This document shows, piece after piece, positions 27,310 to 35,335 of a stretch of 64,000 nt of DNA (position 1 is its first letter; each line of letters begins with the position of its first letter). The DNA is from CAYSRJ01 sp964521865. GTDB lineage: Bacteria; Spirochaetota; B62-G9; DRHN01. Below the pieces are notes generated by a model. The model was not told where the DNA came from. It saw only the letters and a list, made by a program, of their open reading frames with translations, and did not search any database. The position numbers and the translations under genes were made by a program. The stretch is from contig CAZFTJ010000020.1 of NCBI GenBank assembly GCA_964521865.1, forward strand, positions 21,223-85,222. Direction: 5' to 3'.

Positions 27310-28052
27310 TCGTTTTCAATCATCCCGGAATAGTATACACGGATAAAGCCTGCTCCGACCAGAGCTGCGGTATCAGACTTCATAATAAAGGGGCCCATTG
27401 TCAACGCTGTCCCGCCGATCTCCTGTACAGCCCGTACCTCTTCGTCTGTAAATCCACCTTCGGGCCCAAACAAGAGATAAAACGAAAAAACAGCAGAGAT
27501 CGAATCCAGGAAGGATTTCACGTGCATAGCTGAACCATCGGCACAAAAGATTATGATAACCTCATTTTTCTTTTTGTTCAAGATTCTGCATGCATCTGCA
27601 AATAAAGCCGGTGCGGATATATCCATCGGCCTTTCACTCCCCGATACTTTCGCACCCTCCATTGAAAGACGGCGCCATCGCTCGATTCGTAAATCCCCCG
27701 TATCGCCGCGAGGGATCGACCGGCTGGTTACCAGCGGAACAAAAGAGCGCACTTCCAGTTGGGCAAGCCGGGTGACAAGGGCATCCATCTTCCCCGCTTT
27801 GAGAAGACCCTGGTATACGGTAACAGGTACTACGCCGCTGTCCATTACCCTCCTCATTCCGGCAACGGTACAGATAATCCGTCTCTTTTCAAGACCGGAA
27901 ACAAGAAGCAGGGCCTTTTTACGTCCCAATACCGCTTTTATTGTGTCCCCTTTTTTAACACGCCGGATGTTCTTGAGATAGTGAAAGTCCCGTCCCTCAA
28001 TGAAAACGAAGCCATCCTCTTGCCGGTACGTTTGTAGGAAAATGTTCTGCAT
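27306..28052 (-). CDS. rsmE: 16S rRNA m3U1498 methyltransferase RsmE
   Basis: A SPOUT methyltransferase. The N-terminal PUA-like part reads GRDFHYLKNIRRVKKGD, and the knot shows LVTRLAQLEVRSFVPLVTSRS, RWRRLSMEGAKVSGSERPM and LLFGPEGGFTDEEV, then MGPFIMKSDTAAL. Length 248 is normal. It heads the four-gene minus-strand unit; expression of the envelope-sugar genes may depend on its promoter in 28053-28241. Confidence 0.94.
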   Translation of the reverse strand: MQNIFLQTYRQEDGFVFIEGRDFHYLKNIRRVKKGDTIKAVLGRKKALLLVSGLEKRRIICTVAGMRRVMDSGVVPVTVYQGLLKAGKMDALVTRLAQLEVRSFVPLVTSRSIPRGDTGDLRIERWRRLSMEGAKVSGSERPMDISAPALFADACRILNKKKNEVIIIFCADGSAMHVKSFLDSISAVFSFYLLFGPEGGFTDEEVRAVQEIGGTALTMGPFIMKSDTAALVGAGFIRVYYSGMIENE

Positions 28053-28204
28053 TGTGTCCCCATATAGTATACCCGCTCCAATTTAGAGTCAATTCTAATA
28101 CACCATTCCTTCCTGGCCGGTGAAATTTTGCCTTCGACCGGGAATATTCGGGAATATGTATGAAGAGTGCGGATCCACACATACCGGGCACGGATCAACC
28201 GCTA

Positions 28205-28233
28205 TTGAATAATACCGAAAAAATGATTACATT
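28205..28233 (+). promoter_or_regulatory. Candidate promoter very close to the small gene at 28242
   Basis: TTGAAT (28205-28210) and TACATT (28228-28233) are 17 bases apart. The -10 ends eight bases before the ATG at 28242, and there is no ribosome site before that ATG, so a nearly leaderless mRNA is implied. Both hexamers are imperfect. Confidence 0.35.
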
Positions 28234-28241
28234 TTACATTT

Positions 28242-28514
28242 ATGAATAAGGTATTAACTCCGAAAGAGAGGCTCGTTCTTATCAGGAAAGGGAATGAGCT
28301 GTTCAACAAAGGGGATATTGAAAAAGCGGCAAAGATATTTGTTACCACATCCTATAAAGACGGCCTCATAAGGGTTGGAGATTACTACTATTTCGATAAA
28401 AAAAATCCGCTGAAAGCGCTCCATTTTTACATAGAGGCAAAATACGAAAAGCGGATCCGTGAATTGACCGAGAGAATTGCCTCCATACTGAAAAAGTGGC
28501 TCAATGAAGGATGA
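28242..28514 (+). CDS. Small conserved-looking protein (90 aa), function unknown
   Basis: A highly charged, helical 90-residue protein (TPKERLVLIRKGNELFNKGDIEKAAKIFVTTSYKDGL ... DYYYFDKKNPLKALHFYIEAK, in pieces) that looks like a single degenerate TPR-like helical unit. Its stop overlaps the ATG at 28511 by ATGA, linking it to the TPR gene downstream. No catalytic motif. Likely works with the TPR protein; this is inference from coupling alone. Confidence 0.7.
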   Translation: MNKVLTPKERLVLIRKGNELFNKGDIEKAAKIFVTTSYKDGLIRVGDYYYFDKKNPLKALHFYIEAKYEKRIRELTERIASILKKWLNEG

Positions 28515-28528
28515 AAGGAAAACGTATA

Positions 28529-29635
28529 ATGAAAAAAAGTCCGAAAGAGTATGAAGAATGGAGAAAAATACCTGAAATATCTAAAACGGCGTATCAGCAT
28601 CTGAAGGAAAAGCGCTTTAGAGAGGCGGAGGATGAGTTCAGGACGATTCTTGAAATCGATAAAAAAAACATCTATGCACTCGTTGGAATTGCCGACGTGT
28701 TTAAGGGGGAAAAGAATTTTGAACAGGCAGAAGAGCACTACAAGCAGGCGCTCAAGGTGGATCCTGTCAACAAGTTCGCGCTCATCGGCCTTGCAGATAC
28801 GTACAGAGGTGCAAAAAATTTCAAAAAAGCAATCGGTGTATGGGAAGAATACCTGTCCTACAGTGAAAATGAGTTCGATATTGCAGTTCTCACCAGGCTC
28901 GGCGACACCTACAGGAAGACAAAGAACTTCGATAAGGCGATAGATCGTTATAAACGGGCCCTCTCCATCGATTCAAGCAACCCCTATGCCCTTTCCGGTC
29001 TCGGTCATCTGTATTTTGAAAACAAGAACTTCAGGGAATCGCTGTCATACTGGCATCGGCTCATTGAAATCCAGCACGATGACGTGATTGTCCTGACGAG
29101 TACGGGAAACTGTTACCGAAAAATGAAGCTATACAACGAAGCGCTCAAATTTTTTTACAAGGCTCTCGAAAAGGAGGAAAACAACTTCTATGCCCTGTAC
29201 GGCCTTGCGGATTCCTACAGAGGCCTGCATGAGTATGAAAAGGCAGCCGAGTATTGGCGAAGGATTTTAAAAACCGATCCTCAAAACAAGAAAATTCTCA
29301 CGAGACTCGGTGATGCATACCGAAACCTCGGAAACAGTGAAACCGCCAGGTACTACTACAAAAAGGCGATTGAAAAGGATTTTGACTACTACGCAATCCT
29401 CGGGCTGAGCATGCTCGATAAGATGCAGAACAACTTTGATGCTGCAATACAAAACCTGAACCAGCTGAGAAACATCTCCGGCCTGAACTACCAGCTCACC
29501 ATACTCCTCTCCGAGTGCTACCAATCTCTGGGGGACAGGGTCAGAGCCAAAGATATTATCGGTGAAGCGCTTAAAAAAGGCATTCAAAACAAAGAACTGA
29601 AGAACAGGCTCAGGCTCTTGTCCGGACGAAGCTGA
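28529..29635 (+). CDS. Tetratricopeptide repeat protein
   Basis: About 368 residues made almost wholly of roughly nine tandem TPRs: for example AEEHYKQALKVDPVNKFALIGLADTYRGAKNF, AIDRYKRALSIDSSNPYALSGLGHLYFENKNF and AAEYWRRILKTDPQNKKILTRLGDAYRNLGN, each split by short linkers. No signal peptide or membrane segment, so a cytoplasmic scaffold. AAAGGA lies upstream of the ATG at 28529; the ATG at 28511 is the alternative and overlaps the upstream stop. Seven bases later rlmN begins. Confidence 0.88.
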   Translation: MKKSPKEYEEWRKIPEISKTAYQHLKEKRFREAEDEFRTILEIDKKNIYALVGIADVFKGEKNFEQAEEHYKQALKVDPVNKFALIGLADTYRGAKNFKKAIGVWEEYLSYSENEFDIAVLTRLGDTYRKTKNFDKAIDRYKRALSIDSSNPYALSGLGHLYFENKNFRESLSYWHRLIEIQHDDVIVLTSTGNCYRKMKLYNEALKFFYKALEKEENNFYALYGLADSYRGLHEYEKAAEYWRRILKTDPQNKKILTRLGDAYRNLGNSETARYYYKKAIEKDFDYYAILGLSMLDKMQNNFDAAIQNLNQLRNISGLNYQLTILLSECYQSLGDRVRAKDIIGEALKKGIQNKELKNRLRLLSGRS

Positions 29636-29642
29636 TAGAACC

Positions 29643-30767
29643 ATGTCTGAAATCAAAACATCGGAACAAAACCGCGGCCCCGACATCCCCGCCGGAGCCT
29701 CCTTTATAGGCATGTCAAAAGCTGAAATTACCGGGTATGTCCTATCAAGAGGCTTCAGGGCGTTTCATGCAAACCAGCTGTTTGCCTGGGTGTATCAAAG
29801 GCAGATAGATGACTTTTCATTGATGTCGGACATTCCGCGGAAACTGAGGGAAAACCTATCGACCGATTTCTCTCTACACTACTACACACCCTGTGCATCC
29901 TCCTCCTCGGCAGATGGGAGTACTACCAAGCATGTCTTTATGACCGATGATCGAACAGGCATCGAGGTTGTTGTGCTCAGGGCCGGAAACGCACGAACTT
30001 CTTTCTGCATCTCCAGTCAGCTGGGATGCGCGGTCGGGTGCAGCTACTGCGCAACGGGCGCAGCCGGCTACATCAGGAACCTTTCTGCCGGCGAAGTCGT
30101 CAACCAGGTGCTTTCACTCGAGAGGCTTCACGGAAAACCGGACAGCATTTTGTATATGGGAATGGGGGAACCCCTTTTAAACTACGATGCAGTATTGAAG
30201 AGCATCGGACTTTTGATTGATGCGGGCTTTTCTTCCAGGCGCATCACTATCTCCACCTGCGGTATTGTAAAGCGGATATATGATCTGGCCAGGTCGGGAT
30301 TGAGGCCGAGACTCGCTGTATCGATAGGGTCTGTGTTTGAAAAAAAGAGAAAAACGATCGTACCCCTTTCATCTGAAAACAGCCTTTCCAGGTTGAAACA
30401 GGCCCTACAGTTCTACCGTGAGACGACAAAACGGAGAGTGACATTCGAGTATACCCTGATGGCCGGGATCAACGACTCCGAAGAGGATGCCGTCGCCCTG
30501 GCTCGGTTTGCGCGGGACGTAAATGCGCACGTAAACATAATCAGGTACAACAGGACAAATCACCGTGAAGCTCGAAGAGAGATCCAGGAAGCCGATCTCC
30601 AGTTGCCTCGTCTTCAAAAGCCTCGCATTCAGACGCCGGTGAGCGGGCAGGTTGCAATATTCAGGCAAATACTTTCTTCCTCGGGAGTGCAGGTCAGCGA
30701 ACGGTACAGGCGCGGGAATGATATAGCTGCTGCATGCGGTCAGCTCGTCTGGCATCCTCTATCATAG
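29643..30767 (+). CDS. rlmN: Dual-specificity RNA methyltransferase RlmN
   Basis: A radical SAM enzyme that makes 2-methyladenosine in 23S rRNA (A2503) and some tRNAs. Cys129, Cys133 and Cys136 form the cluster motif in SSQLGCAVGCSYCATG; ILYMGMGEPLLNYDAV and the late cysteine in GNDIAAACGQLVW, which carries the methyl group, are present. Length 374 is normal. It closes the plus-strand unit that starts at 28242. Confidence 0.96.
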   Translation: MSEIKTSEQNRGPDIPAGASFIGMSKAEITGYVLSRGFRAFHANQLFAWVYQRQIDDFSLMSDIPRKLRENLSTDFSLHYYTPCASSSSADGSTTKHVFMTDDRTGIEVVVLRAGNARTSFCISSQLGCAVGCSYCATGAAGYIRNLSAGEVVNQVLSLERLHGKPDSILYMGMGEPLLNYDAVLKSIGLLIDAGFSSRRITISTCGIVKRIYDLARSGLRPRLAVSIGSVFEKKRKTIVPLSSENSLSRLKQALQFYRETTKRRVTFEYTLMAGINDSEEDAVALARFARDVNAHVNIIRYNRTNHREARREIQEADLQLPRLQKPRIQTPVSGQVAIFRQILSSSGVQVSERYRRGNDIAAACGQLVWHPLS

Positions 30768-30789
30768 CTGTTATTCGGTTGCTTTTCGA

Positions 30790-30806
30790 CCGGGGTGTAC
30801 CCCCGG
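30790..30806. terminator. GC-rich hairpin between convergent rlmN and aldo/keto reductase genes
   Basis: CCGGGG (30790-30795), a five-base loop and CCCCGG (30801-30806), followed by a second CCCGGG-rich stretch and ATTTTC. It lies between the stops of two convergent genes, where a shared terminator is expected. No long T run, so it is only a candidate. Confidence 0.4.
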
Positions 30807-30908
30807 GTATGGGCCCGGGATTTTCAATACCTCTTCACCTCTTCCCAGCATATCATTGCGGCATATTTTATTTTTTTTAATGAAGCTTTTAAATCAGCGA
30901 TGGCGAAA

Positions 30909-31733
30909 TCATCCGTTTTTCAGCCTTCGATCCACCAGTTCGAGGATCTCCGAAGGTAGCTCAAGATCCGCAGCCTCTAGATTCTCCCTGAGGTGATCTT
31001 CCTTGGAAGACATGGGAATGGTGATTACTCCCGGCTTGGAAATGAGCCAGTTGAGGGCGAGCTGGGCAAGCGATACTCCGCACTGTGCAGCGATTCCCTG
31101 AAGCTCTGAATTGTAAAACACCCTTCCTTTTCCGAGCGGCTCATAGGCAGTGAGAAGTATACTGTTTTTTCTGCAGTAATCCAAAAGACCGGTTCTTTCC
31201 GGATCCCGGGTCAAAATGCTGTATTCCACCTGATCAGCAGCAATCGGGACATCCGAGAAATCCTGTGCCTTTTTGAGCTGCTTGATGCTGAAATTACTTA
31301 CACCAACGTATCTCGTACGACCGCCTTTTACAATTTCATTGAATGCCCTGAAAGTCTCCTTCAGGGGAATGACTGGATTCGGCCAGTGAATGAGAAACAG
31401 GTCCACATAATCGGTATCCAGTTTTTTCATGCTTATATCGAACTCACGCAGCACATCCCTGTACCTGAGATTGTTGCTCCATACCTTTGTGGTGATGAAC
31501 AGATCCTCCCGTTTAAACGGCTTGATCGCCCTGCCCACAACCTCCTCGGTATGCCCGCCTCCGTACATCTGAGCAGTATCGATATGCGAATACCCCATGC
31601 GCATCGCCTTCTGTATTAGCGCAACCGCCTCTTCGTCATGGGAGTAGTCAGCTGCCATCTGTCCGCCTATTTTCCAGGTGCCGAGTCCAATGACAGGCAG
31701 CTTTCTTCCGTCGAAAAGCGATTTGTACAGCAC
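30909..31733 (-). CDS. Aldo/keto reductase
   Basis: A NADPH-dependent oxidoreductase of 274 residues. The catalytic tetrad is visible: Asp in YSHIDTAQMY, Tyr in AQMYGGGHTE, Lys in FITTKVWSNN and His in LFLIHWPNP. GVSNFS, ADQVEYSIL and the C-terminal cofactor region IPMSSKEDHLRENLEAAD follow. Substrate cannot be told from sequence. It is transcribed alone, divergent from the DUF362 gene. Confidence 0.93.
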   Translation of the reverse strand: MLYKSLFDGRKLPVIGLGTWKIGGQMAADYSHDEEAVALIQKAMRMGYSHIDTAQMYGGGHTEEVVGRAIKPFKREDLFITTKVWSNNLRYRDVLREFDISMKKLDTDYVDLFLIHWPNPVIPLKETFRAFNEIVKGGRTRYVGVSNFSIKQLKKAQDFSDVPIAADQVEYSILTRDPERTGLLDYCRKNSILLTAYEPLGKGRVFYNSELQGIAAQCGVSLAQLALNWLISKPGVITIPMSSKEDHLRENLEAADLELPSEILELVDRRLKNG

Positions 31734-31992
31734 AGCTTTTCCTCCCCTCGAAGAGTATTATATCTGAGCCCGACCCTTCAGCATACACCGAAAAACATGC
31801 ATACCGCGGCCCATACGAAAGAGGCCCGAAGCCTTTCGATAAATCATACAATACCCGCATGCTGTCCATATGTCAATCGAAAGACCGGCACTTTTCCTGC
31901 CATTACCACCGCCCGGAAGCGTGGGCATCCGGAATATACCATTTCATATCTGTTCCTGAAATTACACCTTATAAATATTATATCATGGTTAC

Positions 31993-32021
31993 TTCACTTT
32001 ATAAAAAACGTGTGCTATATT
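31993..32021 (+). promoter_or_regulatory. Candidate promoter of the DUF362 gene, leaderless layout
   Basis: TTCACT (31993-31998), a 17-base spacer and TATATT (32016-32021). The ATG at 32031 begins nine bases after the -10, and no ribosome site precedes it, so transcription would start almost at the start codon. The -35 is imperfect. Confidence 0.45.
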
Positions 32022-32030
32022 GATATTTCT

Positions 32031-32921
32031 ATGAAAAGAAGGGATTTCTTAAAAGCCGCACTGGGAACCGGTTTTTATCTGACCGTACGGAGACTCTTCC
32101 CCGATTCTCTGACCGATTACGATGTAGGGATTGCCAGGGGGAAGGACTATGCAAAAGCAACAGAAGAGGCAGTCCGGCTTGTCGGAGGAATCAATACATA
32201 TGTGAAACCCGGCGATATTGTTGTGGTAAAGCCGAACATCGCTTTCAACCGTCCTCCGGAATTGAAAGCGACAACCGACCCTACAATAGTACGCACCTTA
32301 ATACATCTCTGCTTTCAGGCGCTTGCATCGAAGGTCTACGTGTTTGACAGGACATGCGACAACCCGAAGCTGACCTACGTAAACTCGGGCATTGAAAAAG
32401 CTGCAGAATCGGCGGGTGCCAGGGTACTGTACGTCGACAGCGTAACGAACAAACTGTACAAAACGATCGCCATCAGGGGAGCAGAGGTGCTGAAAGACAC
32501 ATCGGTAAACAGATATGTGCTTGAGTCGGATGTTTTTATCAATGTGCCTGTCGCGAAGCATCACTCATCCGCAGGCCTCACGCTGGGAATGAAAAATCTC
32601 ATGGGAATCACCGGTGACAATCGCGGAAAGTGGCACTGGCACCTCCACGAATCAATATCAGACATCAATATGGGTGTCAAAAGTCATCTTACCATCATCG
32701 ACGCCACAAACATCATGTTCCAGAACGGCCCGACAGGCGGCAGAACAGATTACCTGAAACGGCTTGATACGATAATCGCCTCGCCCGATATCGTGAGTGC
32801 CGATGCCACTGCAGCGAGGCTGTTCGATAAAGACCCGCACAGCATCGGATACATTGCGAAAGGAAATGAAAAAGGTATCGGGAAAATAGAGGGTTTTACC
32901 TCACACACCGTATCGCTCTAG
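32031..32921 (+). CDS. DUF362 protein with Tat-like signal
   Basis: A 296-residue protein starting MKRRDFLKAALGTGFYL, a twin-arginine motif (R-R-x-F-L-K) with a short hydrophobic region. The body matches the DUF362 family: YVKPGDIVVVKPNIAFNRPP, TDPTIVRTLIHLC, DVFINVPVAKHHSSAGLTLGMKNLMGI and DIVSADATAARLF. A longer frame extends to 31638 but its extra residues are unrelated to the family. Members often pair with iron-sulphur proteins, and the next gene here is a membrane polyferredoxin, so a periplasmic redox role is plausible; the reaction is unknown. Confidence 0.87.
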   Translation: MKRRDFLKAALGTGFYLTVRRLFPDSLTDYDVGIARGKDYAKATEEAVRLVGGINTYVKPGDIVVVKPNIAFNRPPELKATTDPTIVRTLIHLCFQALASKVYVFDRTCDNPKLTYVNSGIEKAAESAGARVLYVDSVTNKLYKTIAIRGAEVLKDTSVNRYVLESDVFINVPVAKHHSSAGLTLGMKNLMGITGDNRGKWHWHLHESISDINMGVKSHLTIIDATNIMFQNGPTGGRTDYLKRLDTIIASPDIVSADATAARLFDKDPHSIGYIAKGNEKGIGKIEGFTSHTVSL

Positions 32922-33064
32922 TGTAGTGGGAAGCGTCCGAACCGGAATCGTCCGATCGAAGAATGCAATCGAAACGTCCGGTATAATCTCAGGCAGCGAG
33001 ACCCGAAAGAAAGCTGCAGTCAAAACATATCGGTATAAACCGCCTCTGTACAGCCGGCACATAT

Positions 33065-34513
33065 ATGCAAAACAGAGCCCAGGTATTCAGAACACTCAAA
33101 AAGCTTCGGATGCTATCACAGGCGCTCTTCTTCAGCCTCTTTCTGTTCGTATTCATTCGGTCGACAAATCCCTTCTGGCCCGGGGAAAACCCGTTTCTCA
33201 AGACAGATCCGCTCATCCTGCTCACCCATCTCCAGTTCGAGTGGAAGTACCTTGCCCCAACGGCAGGCATACTGGTTCTTACCGTAATGTTCGGAAGGTT
33301 TTTCTGCGGGTGGGTGTGCCCTCTTGGGACACTCATTGAAATATTTGATTTCATCCTCAAACCTCTTCGAAAACCTTTTGGCAACCGGTTTCATTTCGAT
33401 CGTGTGCTCAAAAACACCGCCAGGCGTCTGGCCTCCTACCCTCCCTCGTGGTTCGTACTCGGAGCCCTGCTCGTTGCGGTGTTCTACGCACCACCGGTCC
33501 TGCAATTCTTTCATCCGAATGTATGGATCATCAGGATATTTTCACTCTCATTGATCGGCATCGTGTTTGCCGGCCTTCTTTTGATCTTCTCCCTTCTTTC
33601 TCGAAGGCTCTGGTGCTCCTATATCTGCCCGCTCGGCGCATTGTACGGCCTATTTGCAAAAGTGTCTTTTTTCAAGCTTTTTATACACGAATGTTCTATA
33701 TGCGGCCTGTGCGACACATGCCCGATGAAGGCTGTTCAGTACCGATCGAAAACTGTAATCGATCACCAGTGTATACTCTGCTTTGAGTACGAGGTCCGCT
33801 GCCCTGCTTCCGGGTTCTCGTATGCAATCGGTCAGCCTGCAGCAAAAGAAAATCCGGATAACTCCCGCCGTGCTTTTCTGGTACAGGGAATTCTGTTTGC
33901 CGGAGGACTTCTTACCGGCGCGTTTCTCACCTTTTCAGGCAGGGATAAATCAGTCGTATCAAAGCCGCAAGCTGCGGGTGCCGTACCAGAAGGCTCCCCG
34001 GCCAAAGCGGGTCTCCTGCGGCCACCGGGAGTTGCGGATGTGACCCGGTTTGTTCAGCGCTGCCTTCGATGCTTTCAATGTGTTCAAAGCTGCCCGAACA
34101 GGATCATCAAGATATCGGGCCTTCAGGATGGTTTAAACAGTGTTTTTACGCCACACCTTGTATTCGAACAGTTCGGCTGCGACTATAATTGTCAGGTCTG
34201 CCAGCTGGTGTGCCCGAACTTCGCCATACCAAAACAGACGCTCGAGGAAAAGCAGCGTGCGGTCATCGGCATAGCCGCCATAGACGAGAAACGCTGCGTC
34301 GTCTATGCCCAGGATACGAACTGCCTCGTATGCGAGGAGTTTTGCCCGGTGCCGGAGAAAGCGATCAAAGTTTTAGAAAAAAAGAAATTCGTAAACGGTA
34401 AGGACGCCCTGCTGCGTTATCCCGTCATGGACCACGACCTGTGTATAGGATGCGGCATTTGCGAGGCAAACTGCCCCACAACTCCGACCTCGATTGTTGT
34501 GAAAAAGGCGTGA
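33065..34513 (+). CDS. NapH/MauM-type membrane polyferredoxin
   Basis: A 482-residue membrane iron-sulphur protein. The N-terminal half has about four membrane helices with FCGWVCPLGTL and WCSYICPLGALYG motifs on their edges, as in NapH/CcoG. Cluster motifs follow: CSICGLCDTCPMKA, then after another hydrophobic segment CLRCFQCVQSCPNRI, CQVCQLVCPN, CLVCEEFCPVPEKA and a classical CIGCGICEANCPTTP. It would pass electrons from quinol or a cytoplasmic donor across the membrane. The gene follows the DUF362 gene by 143 bases; the two probably form one electron-transfer system. Confidence 0.9.
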   Translation: MQNRAQVFRTLKKLRMLSQALFFSLFLFVFIRSTNPFWPGENPFLKTDPLILLTHLQFEWKYLAPTAGILVLTVMFGRFFCGWVCPLGTLIEIFDFILKPLRKPFGNRFHFDRVLKNTARRLASYPPSWFVLGALLVAVFYAPPVLQFFHPNVWIIRIFSLSLIGIVFAGLLLIFSLLSRRLWCSYICPLGALYGLFAKVSFFKLFIHECSICGLCDTCPMKAVQYRSKTVIDHQCILCFEYEVRCPASGFSYAIGQPAAKENPDNSRRAFLVQGILFAGGLLTGAFLTFSGRDKSVVSKPQAAGAVPEGSPAKAGLLRPPGVADVTRFVQRCLRCFQCVQSCPNRIIKISGLQDGLNSVFTPHLVFEQFGCDYNCQVCQLVCPNFAIPKQTLEEKQRAVIGIAAIDEKRCVVYAQDTNCLVCEEFCPVPEKAIKVLEKKKFVNGKDALLRYPVMDHDLCIGCGICEANCPTTPTSIVVKKA

Positions 34514-34657
34514 GGTTAAGCCTTCCCGTTAACCATATACACAACCTTGACAGCTCCAGAATCGTATTCGCCATAGAATGCAGGCAAAAAGCCCGCCCAA
34601 CTCATAAATTTTATTTGCTGTATCCTGATATTTGCTGTATTTTAAGAAGTGCGAAGA

Positions 34658-34731
34658 GGGCAATTAGCTCAGCTGGATAGAGCGCTGGCCTCCGGAGCCG
34701 GAAGTGGTGGGTTCGAATCCCACATTGCCCG
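34658..34731 (+). tRNA. tRNA-Arg (anticodon CCG)
   Basis: A complete cloverleaf: acceptor GGGCAAT/ATTGCCC, D arm GCTC...GAGC, anticodon stem CTGGC/GCCGG enclosing the loop CTCCGGA (34690-34696) with anticodon CCG at 34692-34694, and a T arm GTGGG-TTCGAAT-CCCAC. Discriminator G at 34731; CCA is not encoded. It marks the left edge of the accessory region and shares its 3' half with 60052-60095. Confidence 0.95.
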
Positions 34732-34733
34732 AA
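34690..34733 (+). repeat. Left copy of a 44-base direct repeat (tRNA 3' half; putative att site)
   Basis: Covers the anticodon loop to two bases past the tRNA end. The last 27 bases (34707-34733) are identical to 60069-60095, and the whole 44 bases differ at only four positions. This is the pattern left by tyrosine-recombinase integration into a tRNA gene. Confidence 0.75.
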
Positions 34734-34877
34734 GGTTGATCTTGCTATAACAATTAATTACCTACCTTATAGCCATCGGTTTTAAAGAACGATGTTGTCA
34801 CAGTGTAACCAGAATGTTGAATGTACGATACACTCTTCCCGAAGGAAACGCCGCAAAACGCCCTTACTATCTGATAA

Positions 34878-35141
34878 GGCGTTGTGAGTTCAGGTACTAC
34901 CGGCTCAATCGAGGATGCCACGAAACAGATCAGCAACTATGTCTGGTATTACAACACGAAAGGGCTGCACAATGCCATCGGGTATGTTACTCCCTTTGAT
35001 TAACTGATCGAGAGGGATAAGAGGATAATCGAAACCAGAAAACGAAAGCTTGAAAAAGCCCGGGTATTGTGGATACAATACAAATCCCATCTGAACTCAG
35101 TACCCCGTATACTCCGATTCCCGGTGAACCAATACATCTGA
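34878..35141 (+). pseudogene. Transposase C-terminal remnant (rve-type integrase fold)
   Basis: The frame gives ...ATKQISNYVWYYNTKGLHNAIGYVTPFD, the C-terminal YN-x-x-x-H-x-x-x-GY-x-TP motif of DDE transposases of the IS3/IS481 kind, then an in-frame TAA at 35001-35003, then continues as LIERDKRIIETRKRKLEKAR. The catalytic residues are absent. A dead fragment of a mobile element just inside the tRNA junction. Confidence 0.75.
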
Positions 35142-35335
35142 AGAGGAAGCTTAATGCGGCCTCGGTACCAACGTTGCTGAGAGTAGCATGGGAGCGAGGG
35201 CTTTGCCGACAGATTTCAAGGTTTCATAGCAGAGTGTATATCGGCTGTTAGAATGTTTGGTGATAGTAAATGAGTTATACCATAAGGATCGGCGATGGTT
35301 TGAGACAGAGCTTTTTGGTCTTCATCGATATTCCC

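Noticed and set aside
31638..32030. A 5' extension of the DUF362 frame
   Set aside because: The added residues overlap the divergent reductase gene and do not match the family; the twin-arginine motif marks the true start at 32031.
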